Origin: Archilochus colubris
Taxonomy: Eukaryota; Chordata; Aves; Apodiformes; Trochilidae
DNA: 64,000 bases
Assembly: GCA_023079485.1 (NCBI GenBank)
Contig: CM041115.1
Location: forward strand, 47,458,156-47,522,155
Direction: 5' to 3'
The notes under the pieces are model-generated. The model was not told the origin of the DNA, searched no databases, and saw only the letters and a list, made by a program, of their open reading frames with translations. The position numbers and the translations under genes are program-made. Shown piece by piece: positions 48,393 through 59,983 of this stretch. Within the stretch, counting starts at the first letter, position 1. Every line of letters begins with the position of its first letter.

Positions 48393-50601
48393 GGAAAACC
48401 AGGTAAACTTAATTTTAAAAGTAAAAATTAATAATTTTATTTAACTTTTTTGAAATCTGCTGGTGATGGAAATGCAGCTACTGAACTATTTTTGCTAAGT
48501 TCTTTCAATTACCTGTAACAAGCAAGAACAGGCTCTGCCTGCAGGTAGTTTCTACCTTCAGTGTAATACAATAACCTTTCTCACAGGAAAGACCTTAAAG
48601 TATCTGAGTGAATATGGTAAACTACTTGATGAGCTTTGTCTCTTCAGTACCAGAAATCACACTGACTGCCTGTGCATTCTCAGAAAAACCTTCATTTTTG
48701 GTATAAACAATTCTAATCATAATGAAGGAGCTATCCAATAAAGGTATGTTGCTAGACACCTCTAAAAAGAATATAGTAGTGTCTGAGTCCTTCCTGGTTT
48801 AAGAGGAAAAAGAACAAAGATATTTTAGTAATTCTGCAAAATCAGGATTTACCAACATTCTCACCAATATCCTTTGGCTGAAGACTAAGATCCCAGTAAT
48901 AGCTGGAAAATGTCCACTGACACTCAAAGGTGTTTTGAGAAGGCATTTCACTATTGTTCTTAAGGAGCTTAATGATCTTTCTTAGGTAAAGAGATAGGTA
49001 ATATTCATGTGATAAGCAGTAATAGATCTGTCATTCTACCCTGAGAGAAGACAGTGAGTCTAGAAATATTCTGTGCTTTATTTTATGTTAGCTACAAAGG
49101 CAGCTGCATAAGAGACCTAGCTGCTGATACTGGTCACCATCAGTGGTAAAGAATATTGATAAAACCAGCACACTCACCTCAAGAAAATGTAACTCTCTAT
49201 CTTGTTAATATACATTTAACACAATGTGTCCTCTATCAAATGTTTTACAACGGTGTCTCATAAAGAAGCAGAGTGGACACTACTTGTACAAAACATGAGG
49301 GAGAAGAGGGACATTTTGCAGTGCATGAGACTCTCCAAAAATACGAGCACTTAAGATGTTAACATCTGTAACTTTAAAAAATGGAAATTCTAGTGAGTGA
49401 CCTCTGTGTTAGCATGAAGTTAACCAAGCCCAGGTATTTAAATGGGTTTCCCTTCAGCTTTCTTTCCCTTCCCACCTTCTGCAAGGCTGAGGTAATCCTT
49501 GTGGAGGCCAGAATTTTATATAACAGCAAATAAAGCATAGCAATTTCTGGGGAATTTGTTCATTCTTGTAGCTGATCAAAAAGAGACGTGGGACAAGGAT
49601 TGCTATTATCTTAGCTGTTTCCTGCACTGTAGCGGACATATAAGATGGTAGCAACTGCTAGGTAGATAAAACACAATCCTGGAAGTTCAGTAAGAAAGAA
49701 GATTGAAAAGATTTACACATATCAAATAAAATACAAATCTGGTTTGTTCTGTCCAAAGCTGGAAATTACTTCTTATTCTGACAGTCTGCTCAATGTGTTG
49801 TGCATCTTTGCTAAGCGTCTCACAGAGGGTATGTGTCTGGAAAGGAAATGGTCTACATGTTAAGTATTTCAATGAACCTTTCTTTGGGAATGGACTTCAT
49901 ATTGAAAACATCATTAATGATAAAACAAGTCACCTCAGAATAGCTCTACCTATATAATTTAAAAATATTCAGCTAAATTTTAATGCGTGTTTAAAATCCT
50001 GTGGAAAAAAAACAGCAAACCAAAACATTTCAGTGGTTTTCCATATACAGGACAGTGTCTTTTTAAATAAAGCAGTAGACTGAAATAGGAAGAAAGAAAA
50101 AAACTGATCAAGTTGGACATTTTTTATTCTATTGGTCTGAAATGGAAAGTATCTTAGTCAGTTTTCTTTAGAGTTAACAGATTTTATACTCACTGATTAA
50201 TCCCTAGCAGGAGTGCTTGTTCTGTAGAACTGTTCAGAAAAACTTGTTATGTAGGTGAAGTTATATTTTTTGCAGTATTTAACACAAATGCAGTTTATTA
50301 CTGATGAAATAATGGCATTCTTTCTCCCATCCAGTCTAATTAGCCTTTTTTTACATTGAATTAGCTTGAGGCACCTGATTTAATAATTATATTAAGCTTT
50401 GGTATGTCTAGTAACAGAAGATGAAGACACAGTAGGAAATTTCTTCTCCTACTAAAGCTAATCATGTAATTTCTATTCAGTGAGAAACAATGAAATAGCC
50501 TCTCTCCTGTTTGTTTTGTAAATACAGAAGATTTGGGTTTTGTGTGGTCAATTGTGATCAATTCTGTAGCTCACAAAACATCTTTTTTTTGTGTATTGCA
50601 G
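48393..50601. other. Intronic sequence before the second coding exon
   Basis: AT-rich and non-coding. A recursive-splice-like motif (TCTTTCTTAG followed by GTAAAG) lies at 48985/48986. The true acceptor (T-run, GTATTGCAG) ends at 50601. Confidence 0.6.
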
Positions 50602-50782
50602 GTAGCATAGTATACCTTGGGATGATGGTGGGGGCGTTCTTCTGGGGAGGCTTGGCAGACAAGGTGGGAAGGAGACAGTCACTCCTGATATGCATGTCTG
50701 TCAATGGATTCTTTGCCTTCCTTTCATCGTTTGTCCAGGGCTATGGCTTCTTCCTCTTCTGTCGCTTATTTTCTGGATTTGG
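50602..50782 (+). CDS. SV2C: Synaptic vesicle glycoprotein 2C, second coding exon (residues 194-253 plus two bases)
   Basis: This 181-base exon completes codon 194 (G from the previous exon plus GT, glycine) and encodes 59 further residues, ending in phase 2 (GG) before GTAAGC. It carries membrane segment 2 (about 196-211, VYLGMMVGAFFWGGLA) and the MFS signature loop GGLADKVGRR at 209-218. That loop is the conserved cytoplasmic hinge between helices 2 and 3 of all major-facilitator proteins. Segment 3 follows (about 221-247, LLICMSVNGFFAFLSSFVQG), then the start of segment 4 at FCRLFSGFG. Joining to the first coding exon yields GWLG-SIVYLG without any gap, as in other SV2 proteins. The exon for the expected continuation was not found to the right, so it lies outside the window. 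The luminal loop between segments 7 and 8 is also outside. Confidence 0.96.
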
Positions 50783-52803
50783 GTAAGCTCCTCTGGTTTT
50801 CTTCATTTCCACAATTCTGTGTGCTAATAAAATTTCCTTGTTTGCAAAAATTCAGTATTTAATATAGAAATTTAGTCTTTGTCAGAGGCAAGGGAATTAA
50901 AAGAGGCAGCTTCCACATTCCTAAATAACAACCCAAAGGGGAAGAATATTTTAGGGGAAAGATACCCCCATCAAATTATGATGTTGATTTCTGTTCTTAG
51001 TTTGCAACAGACTTGCTTCATGAACTTGAGCCACTTGCTTAACTCTTTTCTGCCTGAGCTTCTCTATGTATTGCTTGTTCAGTTAGCAAAATAATGTTGT
51101 ACAGAGAGGTATACTGTAAGATTTCAGTAATATTTGTAAAGTTGCTAAAGTCATTGTGTGCATAATATCGTTTATAATACCACTGCAGTCAAGACTGTCA
51201 AATTTGAAACAGGGCCCTAGAGTGTACCAGATGCTATTGCTCTCTCCAGTTGTCTGTAACCATATGTTTGCTTTAGTTTTCATTTAAATAACTTCTCTGT
51301 TTTGGAAAACTTCAATATAGTTTTAATGGTCTATTACGTTTATAAATTTAAACTTAAAAGAGCAGAGATTGAGATACACAAGTAAATTACTATGGAGAAG
51401 CTTCTACCTTTACTGCACCCTTGGATAATCAGGTACTGTGCTCTGCAGAGTGATTAGTTTAGCACTTTTGGTAATTACTTGATTCAAATCAAAACTCCTA
51501 ATTACAATTCCATTTCAGGCCACTTTCAATCCTTAGGATGCTGGAGGGAAGCTGGTGAGAGCACAGTAGGCTGTGTCATCAAGCCATGCACATGAAGTCC
51601 ACAGCTTGTATGGTTTGTTGGCTCTAATTTGTGTAGCCACAGTCGGCTAACACCATTGTGTGATGTTTGTGGATTTAGAAACCCCTTGAACTGACCTGAA
51701 ATAGGTTAGGGCTGGACACAATATGAAAAGAAATTACCATATCACCAAGCACTGTTACTAATTTAGGAAGAGCAATGCAAGGGAAAGGGGAGTGACGAAG
51801 GAGATGTGAGGAGTCCTCTTGCTAGAAGAAGCTGTTTCCTCTGTCAACAAATTGTCGGATATTACTTTAAGGGACACCAAGAGAAGATAGCAACTATTCT
51901 AATTTCTTTTAAAAAATTAGGGAAAAAAATCCCATTTAGCTTTACATATTTTTGATATCATAGGTCACTACCAGTTTCAGGTTGTATATTAGGTTTGTCC
52001 ATGCAGAAACAATGATCTTGTTGCATGACACTAACTCTTCCATGGTTCTTTCAAAGTCCAGAAGCTTGTTGTACTTCTGCTTAGCTTGTCCAGTTCATGA
52101 GGGCGATTCTGCATCTTTGTGCCACAAAGGTTTTACTTTTGGGTTTCGTGACACTGTTGGCTTTCATGCAGGTTGTTCTTCTTGGGGCATATGGCAAAAT
52201 ATGTATTTGTAATGCCTTATGCCAAATTTGCCTGCAGGATCTCCTCCCACCTGCAGCAGTACCTTTCCAGTAATGTACAGTGTCTGTAGCTTTACTCCTG
52301 ATAGATTTGTGTCCTGGATGAGGAAGCATGTACTATTGTGTACTCAGCTTATAAGTAATGGTCTTTGAAAGAGTAGAGCCTTCATATTTGTGTTTTATAC
52401 CTCCATATGGGTCCTATCTCTCACAAAATACCCTGTATGTCCTCACCCTTAAAAGGTTGTAGTCATGCTGCCTCTAATTACTTTCCATCTCCCAGCTGTC
52501 TCCCACCAGTGGCTATCAGTGTTTCCACACAGCAGGCTAATGCAGGCTCTGCAGGTGACTGGCTTCAAAGCTGACAGTGTGTGCCAAAAGGGTAGATAGG
52601 CTTCTCAGTAAAGCCAAGGAAGCAGTTGGCAAGGCCTGAACTTTCCACATAGCCAGCTCTTGCAACTGGATAAGGGTTGACTACTGTAAACCTGGGAAAT
52701 GTGTGAGAGAAGGGATCTTCCCTAAGGCTTTTAGAAGAAGAGAACAGAATTCTCATGAGGAAAGGAAGATTATGTGAAAGGAAGAGAAAGACTTGACAAG
52801 TTA
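50783..52803. other. Intronic sequence without recognised genes
   Basis: Non-coding. The frames at 50879-51094 and 51982-52212 have no recognised content. Confidence 0.6.
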
Positions 52804-53243
52804 TCATAGAATATGCTGAGTTGCAAGGCACCCATCAGGATCACTGGGTCCAACTCCTGTCCCTGTGTAGGGCATCCCAAGAATCACACCATGTGCCCAA
52901 GAGTGTTATCCAAACACTTCTTGAACTCAGGCAGGCTTGGTGCTGTGATCGCTTCCCTGGGGAGCCTGTTTCACTGCTCAATTGCCCTGTGGCTGAAAAA
53001 AGTTTTCCTGATATCTAACCTAAACCTCTCTTGACTCAGCTTTCCCCAAGTCCTGTCTTTGGTCACGGGAGTGAAGAAATCAGTACCAGTCCCATCTCTT
53101 CTCCTCTTAAGGAAGCTGCAGACTGCAGTGAGGTCACCCCTCTGTCTCCTTTTCTACAAATGGGACAAGTAGCTTCAGATGCTCCTCCTCATAAGTCATC
53201 CCTCCCAGACCCTTCACCATCCTTGTGGCTCTGATGTGGGTAT
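52804..53243 (-). mobile_element. CR1 LINE 3' fragment, divergent subfamily
   Basis: The plus strand reads 'atcatagaatatgctgagttgcaaggcacccatcagg', then 'tccaactcctgtccctg', 'ggcttggtgctgtgatc', 'ggggagcctgtttcactgc' and 'gctgaaaaaagttttcctgatatctaacctaaacc'. This variant of the CR1 3' region differs from its neighbours, so it is a separate insertion. Antisense. Confidence 0.88.
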
Positions 53244-53266
53244 ATGACAGAAAACAATTGAAAGTA

Positions 53267-53521
53267 TAGAATCATAGGAAAATTTATATTTAAAAGGACC
53301 ATTAAGATCATTGAGTTCCAACTGTTAACCTAACTCTGACAATACCACCACTAAACCATGTCTTTAAGCACCACATCTACACAGGTTTTAAGTACCTCCA
53401 GGGACAGTGACTCAACCACTTATCTACACAAGTGTTCCAGTGTCTGACAAAACTTTTGGTGAAGAATACTTTCCTAATACTTAAACCTCCTCTGGCACAA
53501 CTTAAGGCCATTTCCTCTGCT
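53267..53521 (-). mobile_element. CR1 LINE 3' fragment
   Basis: The plus strand reads 'tagaatcataggaaaatttatatttaaaaggacc', 'attaagatcattgagttccaactg', 'caccacatctacac' and 'gtgaagaatactttcctaatac'. It resembles the 8658 copy in subfamily. About 255 bases, antisense, ending where the next CR1 begins. Confidence 0.85.
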
Positions 53522-53522
53522 T

Positions 53523-55440
53523 AGAATCATAGAATGGCTGGAGTTGAAAGAGATTGTTAAGATCACCTAGTTCCAACTCTCCTGCCACCTTCCACTAGAC
53601 TAGGTTGCTCAAGGCCTCACCCAGCCTGGCCTTGAACACTGTGGGGGCAGCCACAGCTTCCTTGGGCAACCTCACAGGAAAGAATTTCTTCCTAATGTCT
53701 AACCTAAATCTCCCCTCTTCAAGTTTTAAACCATTTCCCCTTGTCCTCTCACTATACCTCCATGCAAAAAGTCCTACCCCAGCTTTCTTCTAGGTCCCCT
53801 TCTGCTACTGGAAAGCCACTTAAGGTCACCTCAGAGCCTTCTTTTCTCCAGGCTGAACAACCCCAACTTCCTCAGCCTGGCTTCATAGGGGAGGTGCTCC
53901 AGCCATCTGAGCATTCTTGTGGTTCTCCCCTGGACACACTCAAAGACTTCTATGTCTTTCTTATGTTGAGGACTCCAGAACTGGACATGGGACTCTAGAT
54001 GAGGTCTCACAAGAGCAGAGTAGATGGGGAGAATCACCTCCCTCAACCAGCTGGCCATGTTTCTTTTGATGCAGCCCAGTATATGGTTGGCTTTCTGGGC
54101 TGCAGGCACATATTGATGGCTCATGTTTTGCTTCTGGTCCACCACCATCCCCAAGTCCTTCTCAGTGCTGTCCTCAATCCTTTCTCCTTCCAACCTGTAT
54201 TCATGCATGGGATTGCCTCAATCCAGGTGCAGAACTTGGCCTTGTGAACTTCATGCAGTTTGTATGAGCCCACTTCTCAAGGCTGTCAAGGTCTCTTTGG
54301 ATGGCATCCTTTCCCTCCAGTGTGTTGACTTAAGCACAGAACTTAGGGTTGTCAGCAAACTTGATGAAGATGCACTAGATTCAACTGTCCACATCACCAA
54401 CAAAGATGTTAAATAGCACTGGTCTGAGTGCCAACCCTTGAAGAACATCATTCATCATGTATCTCCATTTTGACACCGAGTCATTGATCAGATCTCTATG
54501 GGTGTGACCATCCATCCAGTTCCTTATCCAATGAATGGTCCACCCATCAAATCCATATTGTTCCAGTTTAGAGGTCAGAATATGATACTGGACAGTGTCA
54601 AATGCTTTGCACAGGTCCAGGTAGATGATGTCTGTTGCTCTGCCTTTTTCCACCAAGACTGTGACCCCATTGTAAAAGGCCACCAAATAAGTCAGGCAGG
54701 ACTTGTCCTTAGGGAAGCTGTGTTGGCTGTCACCAGTCACCCCTTTGTTATTTGCTTGCCTTAGCAGAGCCTTCATGAGGATCTACTCCATGATCTTGCC
54801 AGGCACAGAGGTGACACTGAATAGCCTGTAGCTCCCTGGATCTTTTTGTTTGTTTGTTTGTTTGGGTTTTTTTTTCTATTTTTGAAAATGAGGGTTGCGT
54901 TTCCCCTTTCCTAGTTAGCAGAAACTTCACCACACTGCCATGACTTTTTAAATATGATGGACAGTGGCTTTGCAACTTCTTCTGCCACTTCTTTCAGGAG
55001 CTACGTGAATCCTATCACTTGTTCACCTTCAGTTTCTTTAGGTGGGCTTGAACCTGCTCTTCATCTACAGTGAGGAGGATCTTCCTTTTCCCAGCCCCTT
55101 TCTTTGGCTTCCATAACATGCAGAGTATGACCAGAGTCCTTGCTGGTGAAGTCTGAGGCAAAGTAATCCTTGAGTACCTTGCCTTTCTCTGCATCTTGGA
55201 TGACCAGCTCTCCTGTTTCTTTTTGGAGTGGGCCAAATTCTGGGGCTTTGCTGTGTTGTCCCCCCAGCAGATGTTGGAGTGGTTAAAGTCCCCCATGAAG
55301 ATGATTGCTTGGAGCCATAGGAGCCATCCCACGACATCTTGGTGATACCAATAACATAATAGCCCTGCAGGCATGTGCTACTCCTCATGTATTCCCCATG
55401 CTTCGTGCATTTGCATAGAGACATTTGACTGCTTTTAAGC
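53523..55440 (-). mobile_element. Long old CR1 LINE reaching into the endonuclease region
   Basis: About 1.9 kb in antisense orientation from the 3' end (plus strand 'tagaatcatagaatggctggagttgaaag' at 53523) into the endonuclease. Minus-strand fragments include the thumb ([15 protein letters not shown] near 54070), motif A (DIIYLDLCKAFDTVQYHIL near 54600), motif B decayed to NDVLQGLALRPVLFNIF, and an endonuclease piece with FMGDFNHSNICW near 55290. YVIGITKMSWDGS lies near 55345. The span is shorter than an intact EN-RT would need, so there are internal deletions, including much between 54780 and 55050. A TTTG run sits at 54845-54864. Frames are broken throughout. Confidence 0.93.
54841..54876. 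repeat. (TTTG)n and T-run inside the CR1
   Basis: TTTG units followed by a T-rich stretch, a simple-sequence gain within the old CR1. Confidence 0.88.
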
Positions 55441-55593
55441 AGTCTTACAGACAGGTCTTGTATCCATCAGTACACATACTTTATTGTTGTGCTGTGATTC
55501 TCTTCTGTTAGTAGTTCTGTCCTCAACATGCTGGGTGTGGAATGACCTGAGGATCCTGTCCCCCAGCATCCCTAGTTTAAAACCCTATCACTT

Positions 55594-56335
55594 TGCTGTG
55601 GTTTGGACCACCTGGCCACTCACTCTCCTTCCCCCATTTCAGAATGGCAAGGAGAAATTCACTCACCAATTACACTTACGACCAAAATAGACTTGTCTTG
55701 GGGAAAAATTAATTTAATTTATCATCAAATCAAGACAGAGCAAAGAGAAAACACAAACAAGAGCTTAAATACTTTTCCTCCACCCCTCCCCTCTTCCCAG
55801 GCCCAAATTACTTTGTTCTTGCTGTCTCTACTTCCTCCCCCTAAAGGCATGGGGGAATAGGTAGTGGGGTTTACAGTACAAACATCACAGGTTGTTCTCT
55901 GCTGGTCCTTCCTTCCTCTCCAGGGTGAAGGACTCTTCACATGCTTTCCCTACTCCAGTGTGGGGTCCCTGCCACAGAAGAAAGTCCTTCATGAACTCTT
56001 CAAACGTGAGTTCCTTCTGCAAAGCATGGTTCCTCAGGAGCAAACTGATCCAGTGCAGGTGGCCATGGACTGCTTCAGGAACAGTCCCCTCCATGCTGTA
56101 GGTCCATAACATCTGCTCCGTGATCTTCCCCAGACTGCAGGTCCAAAGATGCTCTGCTGGCATTCCACACAGGTGACAGGTCCACAGCACGTGATCCTTC
56201 AGGGACTGCTCCATGCATGCAGGGGACAGGTTGCCATCTCACCACGGGATGTGGAGAAAAATCTCTTCCCCTTCTTGAATATGTTAATCATGGAGTTGAA
56301 AACTCCACTAATGGCCTGAGGCAGCCCAGGCATTT
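55594..56335 (+). mobile_element. Old, diverged LTR related in layout to 19893-20983
   Basis: The start 'tgctgtggtttggaccacctgg' and the sequence following share the layout of the LTR at 19893: 'actcaccaattac', 'acttg.cttggggaaa.aattaattta' (seen here as 'gacttgtcttggggaaaaattaattt'), an A-rich block, then GC-rich modules including 'tccagtgtggggtccctgcc'. The right end is 'cttcttgaatatgttaatcatgg'. Divergence from the first LTR is large and it is shorter by about 350 bases. It sits between two CR1 copies. Frames on both strands here, such as 55885-56214, are by-products of the GC-rich modules. Confidence 0.7.
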
Positions 56336-56339
56336 TGGT

Positions 56340-57735
56340 CTTATAGCCAGACTATTTCTGATACAAGCCAGGATGCTCTCTTGAACACCAGGACACACTG
56401 ATGCCTAATATTCAGCCACCTGTCAACCAACATCCTCAGGTCCTTTTCCTCTGGACATCTATCCAGCCACTCTTCCCTAGTCCTGTAGCATTGTAGGGGG
56501 TTTTGACCCAAGTTCAGGATGCAGCACTTGGACTTGTTGAACCTCCTACAACTGACCTCAGCCCATCAGTCAAGCCTGTCCAGATCCCGCTGCATAAACT
56601 TCCTACACTCAAGCAGATCAATACTCCCACCCAACTTGAAGTCATCTGCACACTTACTGAGGGTCCACTTGATTCTAGACTTTACTAAAATCTAAGTTGA
56701 CAATACCCACAGCATTTCACTCATGCCCTCGGGGGATCGGGCTAGTCAAACAGGACCTGCCTGCCATGGAGGTATAGTGACTGGGCCTGATCACCTGAAT
56801 GTCTTTACGTGCTGTGTGATGGCATTCAGGATGATCTGCTCCATAACCTTTCCTGACAGCAAAATCATGCTGACAGGCCTGTAGTGCCCCAGATTCTTCT
56901 TCTGCCCTTCTTGTAGATGGATGTCACTTTTTCTAGCTTTCAGTCAACTAGGCCCTGTCTGGTTAGTCAGAACTAATGATACATGATGGAAAGTGTCATG
57001 GTGTGCACTTTTACCATGTCTCTCAATACCTTTTGGTAGATCCCATCCAGCTCCATAGACTTTTGTATGTCTAAGTGATGTAGCTAACCATTTCCTTTTG
57101 GATTATGGCAGCTTCATTCTGCTCCCTGTCTCTGTTGTCCAGCTCAGGGTACTGGGTACCCAGACAACAGCTCATCTTACCATTAAAGATTGAGGGAAAG
57201 GAGGAAATAAGTACCTCAGTCTTTCCCTCATGCTTTGTCACTATGTTTCTCCCTGCATCCAATAAAGCATAAAGATTCTCCTTAGACTTTCTTTTATTGC
57301 TAATGTATTTATAGAAACATTTTTATTGTATTTCAATGGCAGTAGCTAGATTAAGTTCTAGTTGGTCAAAAACTCTCATTTTTTTTTCCTAAGTTCAACA
57401 TTTTTCAGACAGGCTGGTCTTCTTCCCTGCTGGCTTGTCTTTCAGCACATGTTGACAGCCTGCTCCTGCAGCTTGAAGACATCCTTACTGAAGAATGTCC
57501 ATCCTTCCTGGACTCCTTTGCCCTTCAGGACAACAGGTCCAGTGGGGAGTCATCCACACACTCCAGGAACCTCCTTGACTGTCTCCTCTCTGCTGCAATG
57601 TATTTTCAGCAGACATCTTGTAAGTTGAAGTCCCCCATGAGAACCAGGACTAGCAATTGTGAAATTTCTCCCACCTCCTTACAAAGTAATTCATCTGTCT
57701 CTTCATCCTGCCTGCTTGGTCTGTCACAGACTCCC
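56340..57735 (-). mobile_element. Old CR1 LINE lacking its 3' end
   Basis: The plus strand opens inside the RT thumb region ('gactatttctgatacaagccaggatg'). It passes through the RT palm and the linker ('ggtagatcccatccagctccatagac' at about 57033) and ends in an endonuclease-type block ('gaagtcccccatgagaaccaggac' near 57625, the reverse complement of the GDFN-encoding segment). The 3' portion normally to its left is replaced by the LTR at 55594-56335, so LTR integration with deletion may have removed it. Orientation antisense. Confidence 0.85.
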
Positions 57736-58184
57736 ACTGCAAGCAAAAACTTTTTAAAAAAGCAATAAAAGCGAAGAAGAAAATCTGCAAAAGAAAGTGT
57801 TCATAAAGAATGATTTTGTGATTAAAAATACTGGCAGATCTGAAAGCAATTTATCTGATACACATAGCTGAACAAGTATCACAGGCAAATTCTTTGCAAT
57901 TATGTGCTTGAATTAGACATAAAATTTGACTAGATTTATAAAAATAATGCAAATTTGGGGCATGAATTATTGACTCGTCAGTTCAGCTTCTATTAGAACT
58001 GTAGAGTTCAGTAAATAATCATGTGAATCTTTATCACAAGGACTCTCTTTTTATTAATAGCATACAGATCATATGTTTTCCTGAAAGATGGCTTCTGTAG
58101 TATATATAGTTCGGAGCCACCTGTGTTTAAACATAGGTAGAATGATCAGCAAAGCATGGTCTATAGCATGGTGCAGTTTTGTAG
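57736..58184. other. Short unique AT-rich spacer between CR1 copies
   Basis: About 450 bases with no recognised repeat or gene. Confidence 0.6.
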
Positions 58185-59983
58185 GGCTTGCTCCAGCAGT
58201 ACTCAGGGAGAACCAGGCAAGCTGAGTTCATGATCCTCAGGTGTAAGAAACCAGTCAAGGAAGGTATGGTTGAATTCAGACCTGCTTATCAAAATAAGGT
58301 GCAAGCTAGAAATGAAAAGGCAGTAGAAACAGCAACGGGTGTTCTTGGAAAAGAGTATAGGGACATTGCCTGGTTGTGTTGGAATGGGGTCAGAAAGACC
58401 AAAGCATAGATGCAGCTTAACCTGGCAAGGGATGCAAAGAATAATATTAGTAATATGAAGAGCTTCTACAGGTATGTCAACCAGAAAAAAGGAAGTCAAA
58501 GAAAGCATATGCCCTGATGAGTGAGACTGGCAAAATGCCAGTAGTGGATAAGGAGATGGCTGAGGTACTCAAAAATGTTTTCACCTCAGTTTTTACTGGC
58601 AAACTCTCTTCCCACACCTCTTCAGTGGATGGACCACAAGACAGGTATGTAGGGAGCAATGTCTCTCTCACCATAAGAGATAAGGTTCATGATTATCTGA
58701 AGAACCTGAACATGCATAAGTCTACAGGACCTGAGGAAATGCATCCCACAGTCCAGAGGGAATATGATGGTGTAGTTGCCAAGACACTCTCCATGATATT
58801 TAAAAAGTCCTGGCAGCCAGGGCAAGAGCCTCGTGACTAGAGAAAGGGGAAGATTGCACTCATTTTTAAAAAGGGTAGAAAGGTAGTTAGGGAACTACCA
58901 GCCTGTCAGCCTCACCTCTGTGCCTGTCAAGATCATATGAAAAATCCTCCTGGAAGCTATTCTAAGTCACATAGAGGAGAGGGCTGTGATATAAGACAGT
59001 CATTATGGTTTCACCAAGGGCAAGCACTGCCTGACAAACCTGGTGGACTTCTGTATTGGGACCAGTACTGTTTAATACCTTCAACAGTGACACAGACAGT
59101 GATACTCAGTGTACCATTAGCAAATTTGTAGATGTCAAGCTGCATGGTGCAGTTGAACACCTTAGCAATAGGATGCCACCCAGAAGGAACTGAAAAAGCT
59201 TAAGAAGTGGGCCCATGTAAACTTCATGAGGTTCAAAAGTGCAACATTCTCAACATGAGTTGGAGCAATCCCCAGTATCAGTAAAGTAAAGGCTGGGGGA
59301 TGAAGGGACTGACATCAGCTCCTGGTCAAAGGATTTGGGACTGATGGTGGATGAAAAGCTGGAGATGAGGTGGCAATGTGCGCTCACAGCTCAGAAAGGC
59401 AACGCTATACTGGGTTTCAACAAAAGAAAGGAAGCCACTCGGTCAAGGGAGATGATTCTGCCCCCCTTCTCTGCTATGGTGAGACCCCACTTGGAGCACT
59501 GCATCTGTCTTTGGAGTCCTCAGCACAAGAAAGACATGGGCCTGTTGGAATGAGTCCAGATGAGAGCCAAAAAAATTTTAAGAGGGCTGGAGAAGAGGCT
59601 AAGACAGTTAGCCTCCAGGTTGTTGAGCCTGGAGGAGAGAAGGCTCTGGGGAGACCTTAGTGAGGTCTTTCAAATACTTAAAGAAGGACTATAGCAAGTC
59701 CAGGGTCTTCAGGAGGGCCTATAACAGTAGGACAAAGGATAATGGTTTTAAACTGAAAGACAGTATATTAAGGCTAGATATTTGGAAGATATTTTTTTAC
59801 TATGAATGTGATGAAGCACTGGATCAGGTTGCCTAGAGAAGTGGAAGATGCCTCCTCCCTGGAAACACTCAGGTTGGAGAGAGAGTGAGCAAATCTGAAG
59901 ATGTCCCTGCTCACTGCAAGGGGTTTAGACTAGGTGGTCTTTAAAGGTACCTTCCAACCCAGCCATTCTGTGATTCTATGAAT
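58185..59983 (+). mobile_element. CR1 LINE, sense orientation, linker to 3' end
   Basis: About 1.8 kb in SV2C direction. The left part encodes the linker between endonuclease and RT. The frame at 58517-58840 includes KSTGPEEMHP, the family's KSxGPDxxHP entry to the RT, and KKSWQPG. The central palm is shortened: the sequence passes from RT N-terminal blocks near 58900 to a decayed motif B region near 59060, with no intact catalytic ADD. The thumb follows (SAMVRPHLEHCICLWSPQHKK near 59500). The 3' end is 'ttccaacccagccattctgtgattctatgaatc' at 59983 with octamer remnants. Many stops and indels. Confidence 0.92.

Larger units (their letters stand above)
29447..50601 (+). other. SV2C: SV2C intron between first and second coding exons (21.2 kb)
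   Basis: It is bounded by GTGAGT and a T-run plus GTATTGCAG and is of phase 1. It contains the non-CR1 LINE (33938-37007), several CR1 copies and simple repeats, each listed separately. No extra coding exon with splice sites was found. Confidence 0.93.

Noticed and set aside
53831..55424. Possibility of a domesticated RT-endonuclease gene
   Set aside because: Fragments belong to one CR1 but are in several frames with internal deletions, so no gene can be read.
53523..57735. Idea that the CR1 pieces on either side of the LTR are one element split by it
   Set aside because: The left piece already extends from the 3' end into the endonuclease, and the right piece covers the RT and endonuclease again. 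They must be two insertions.
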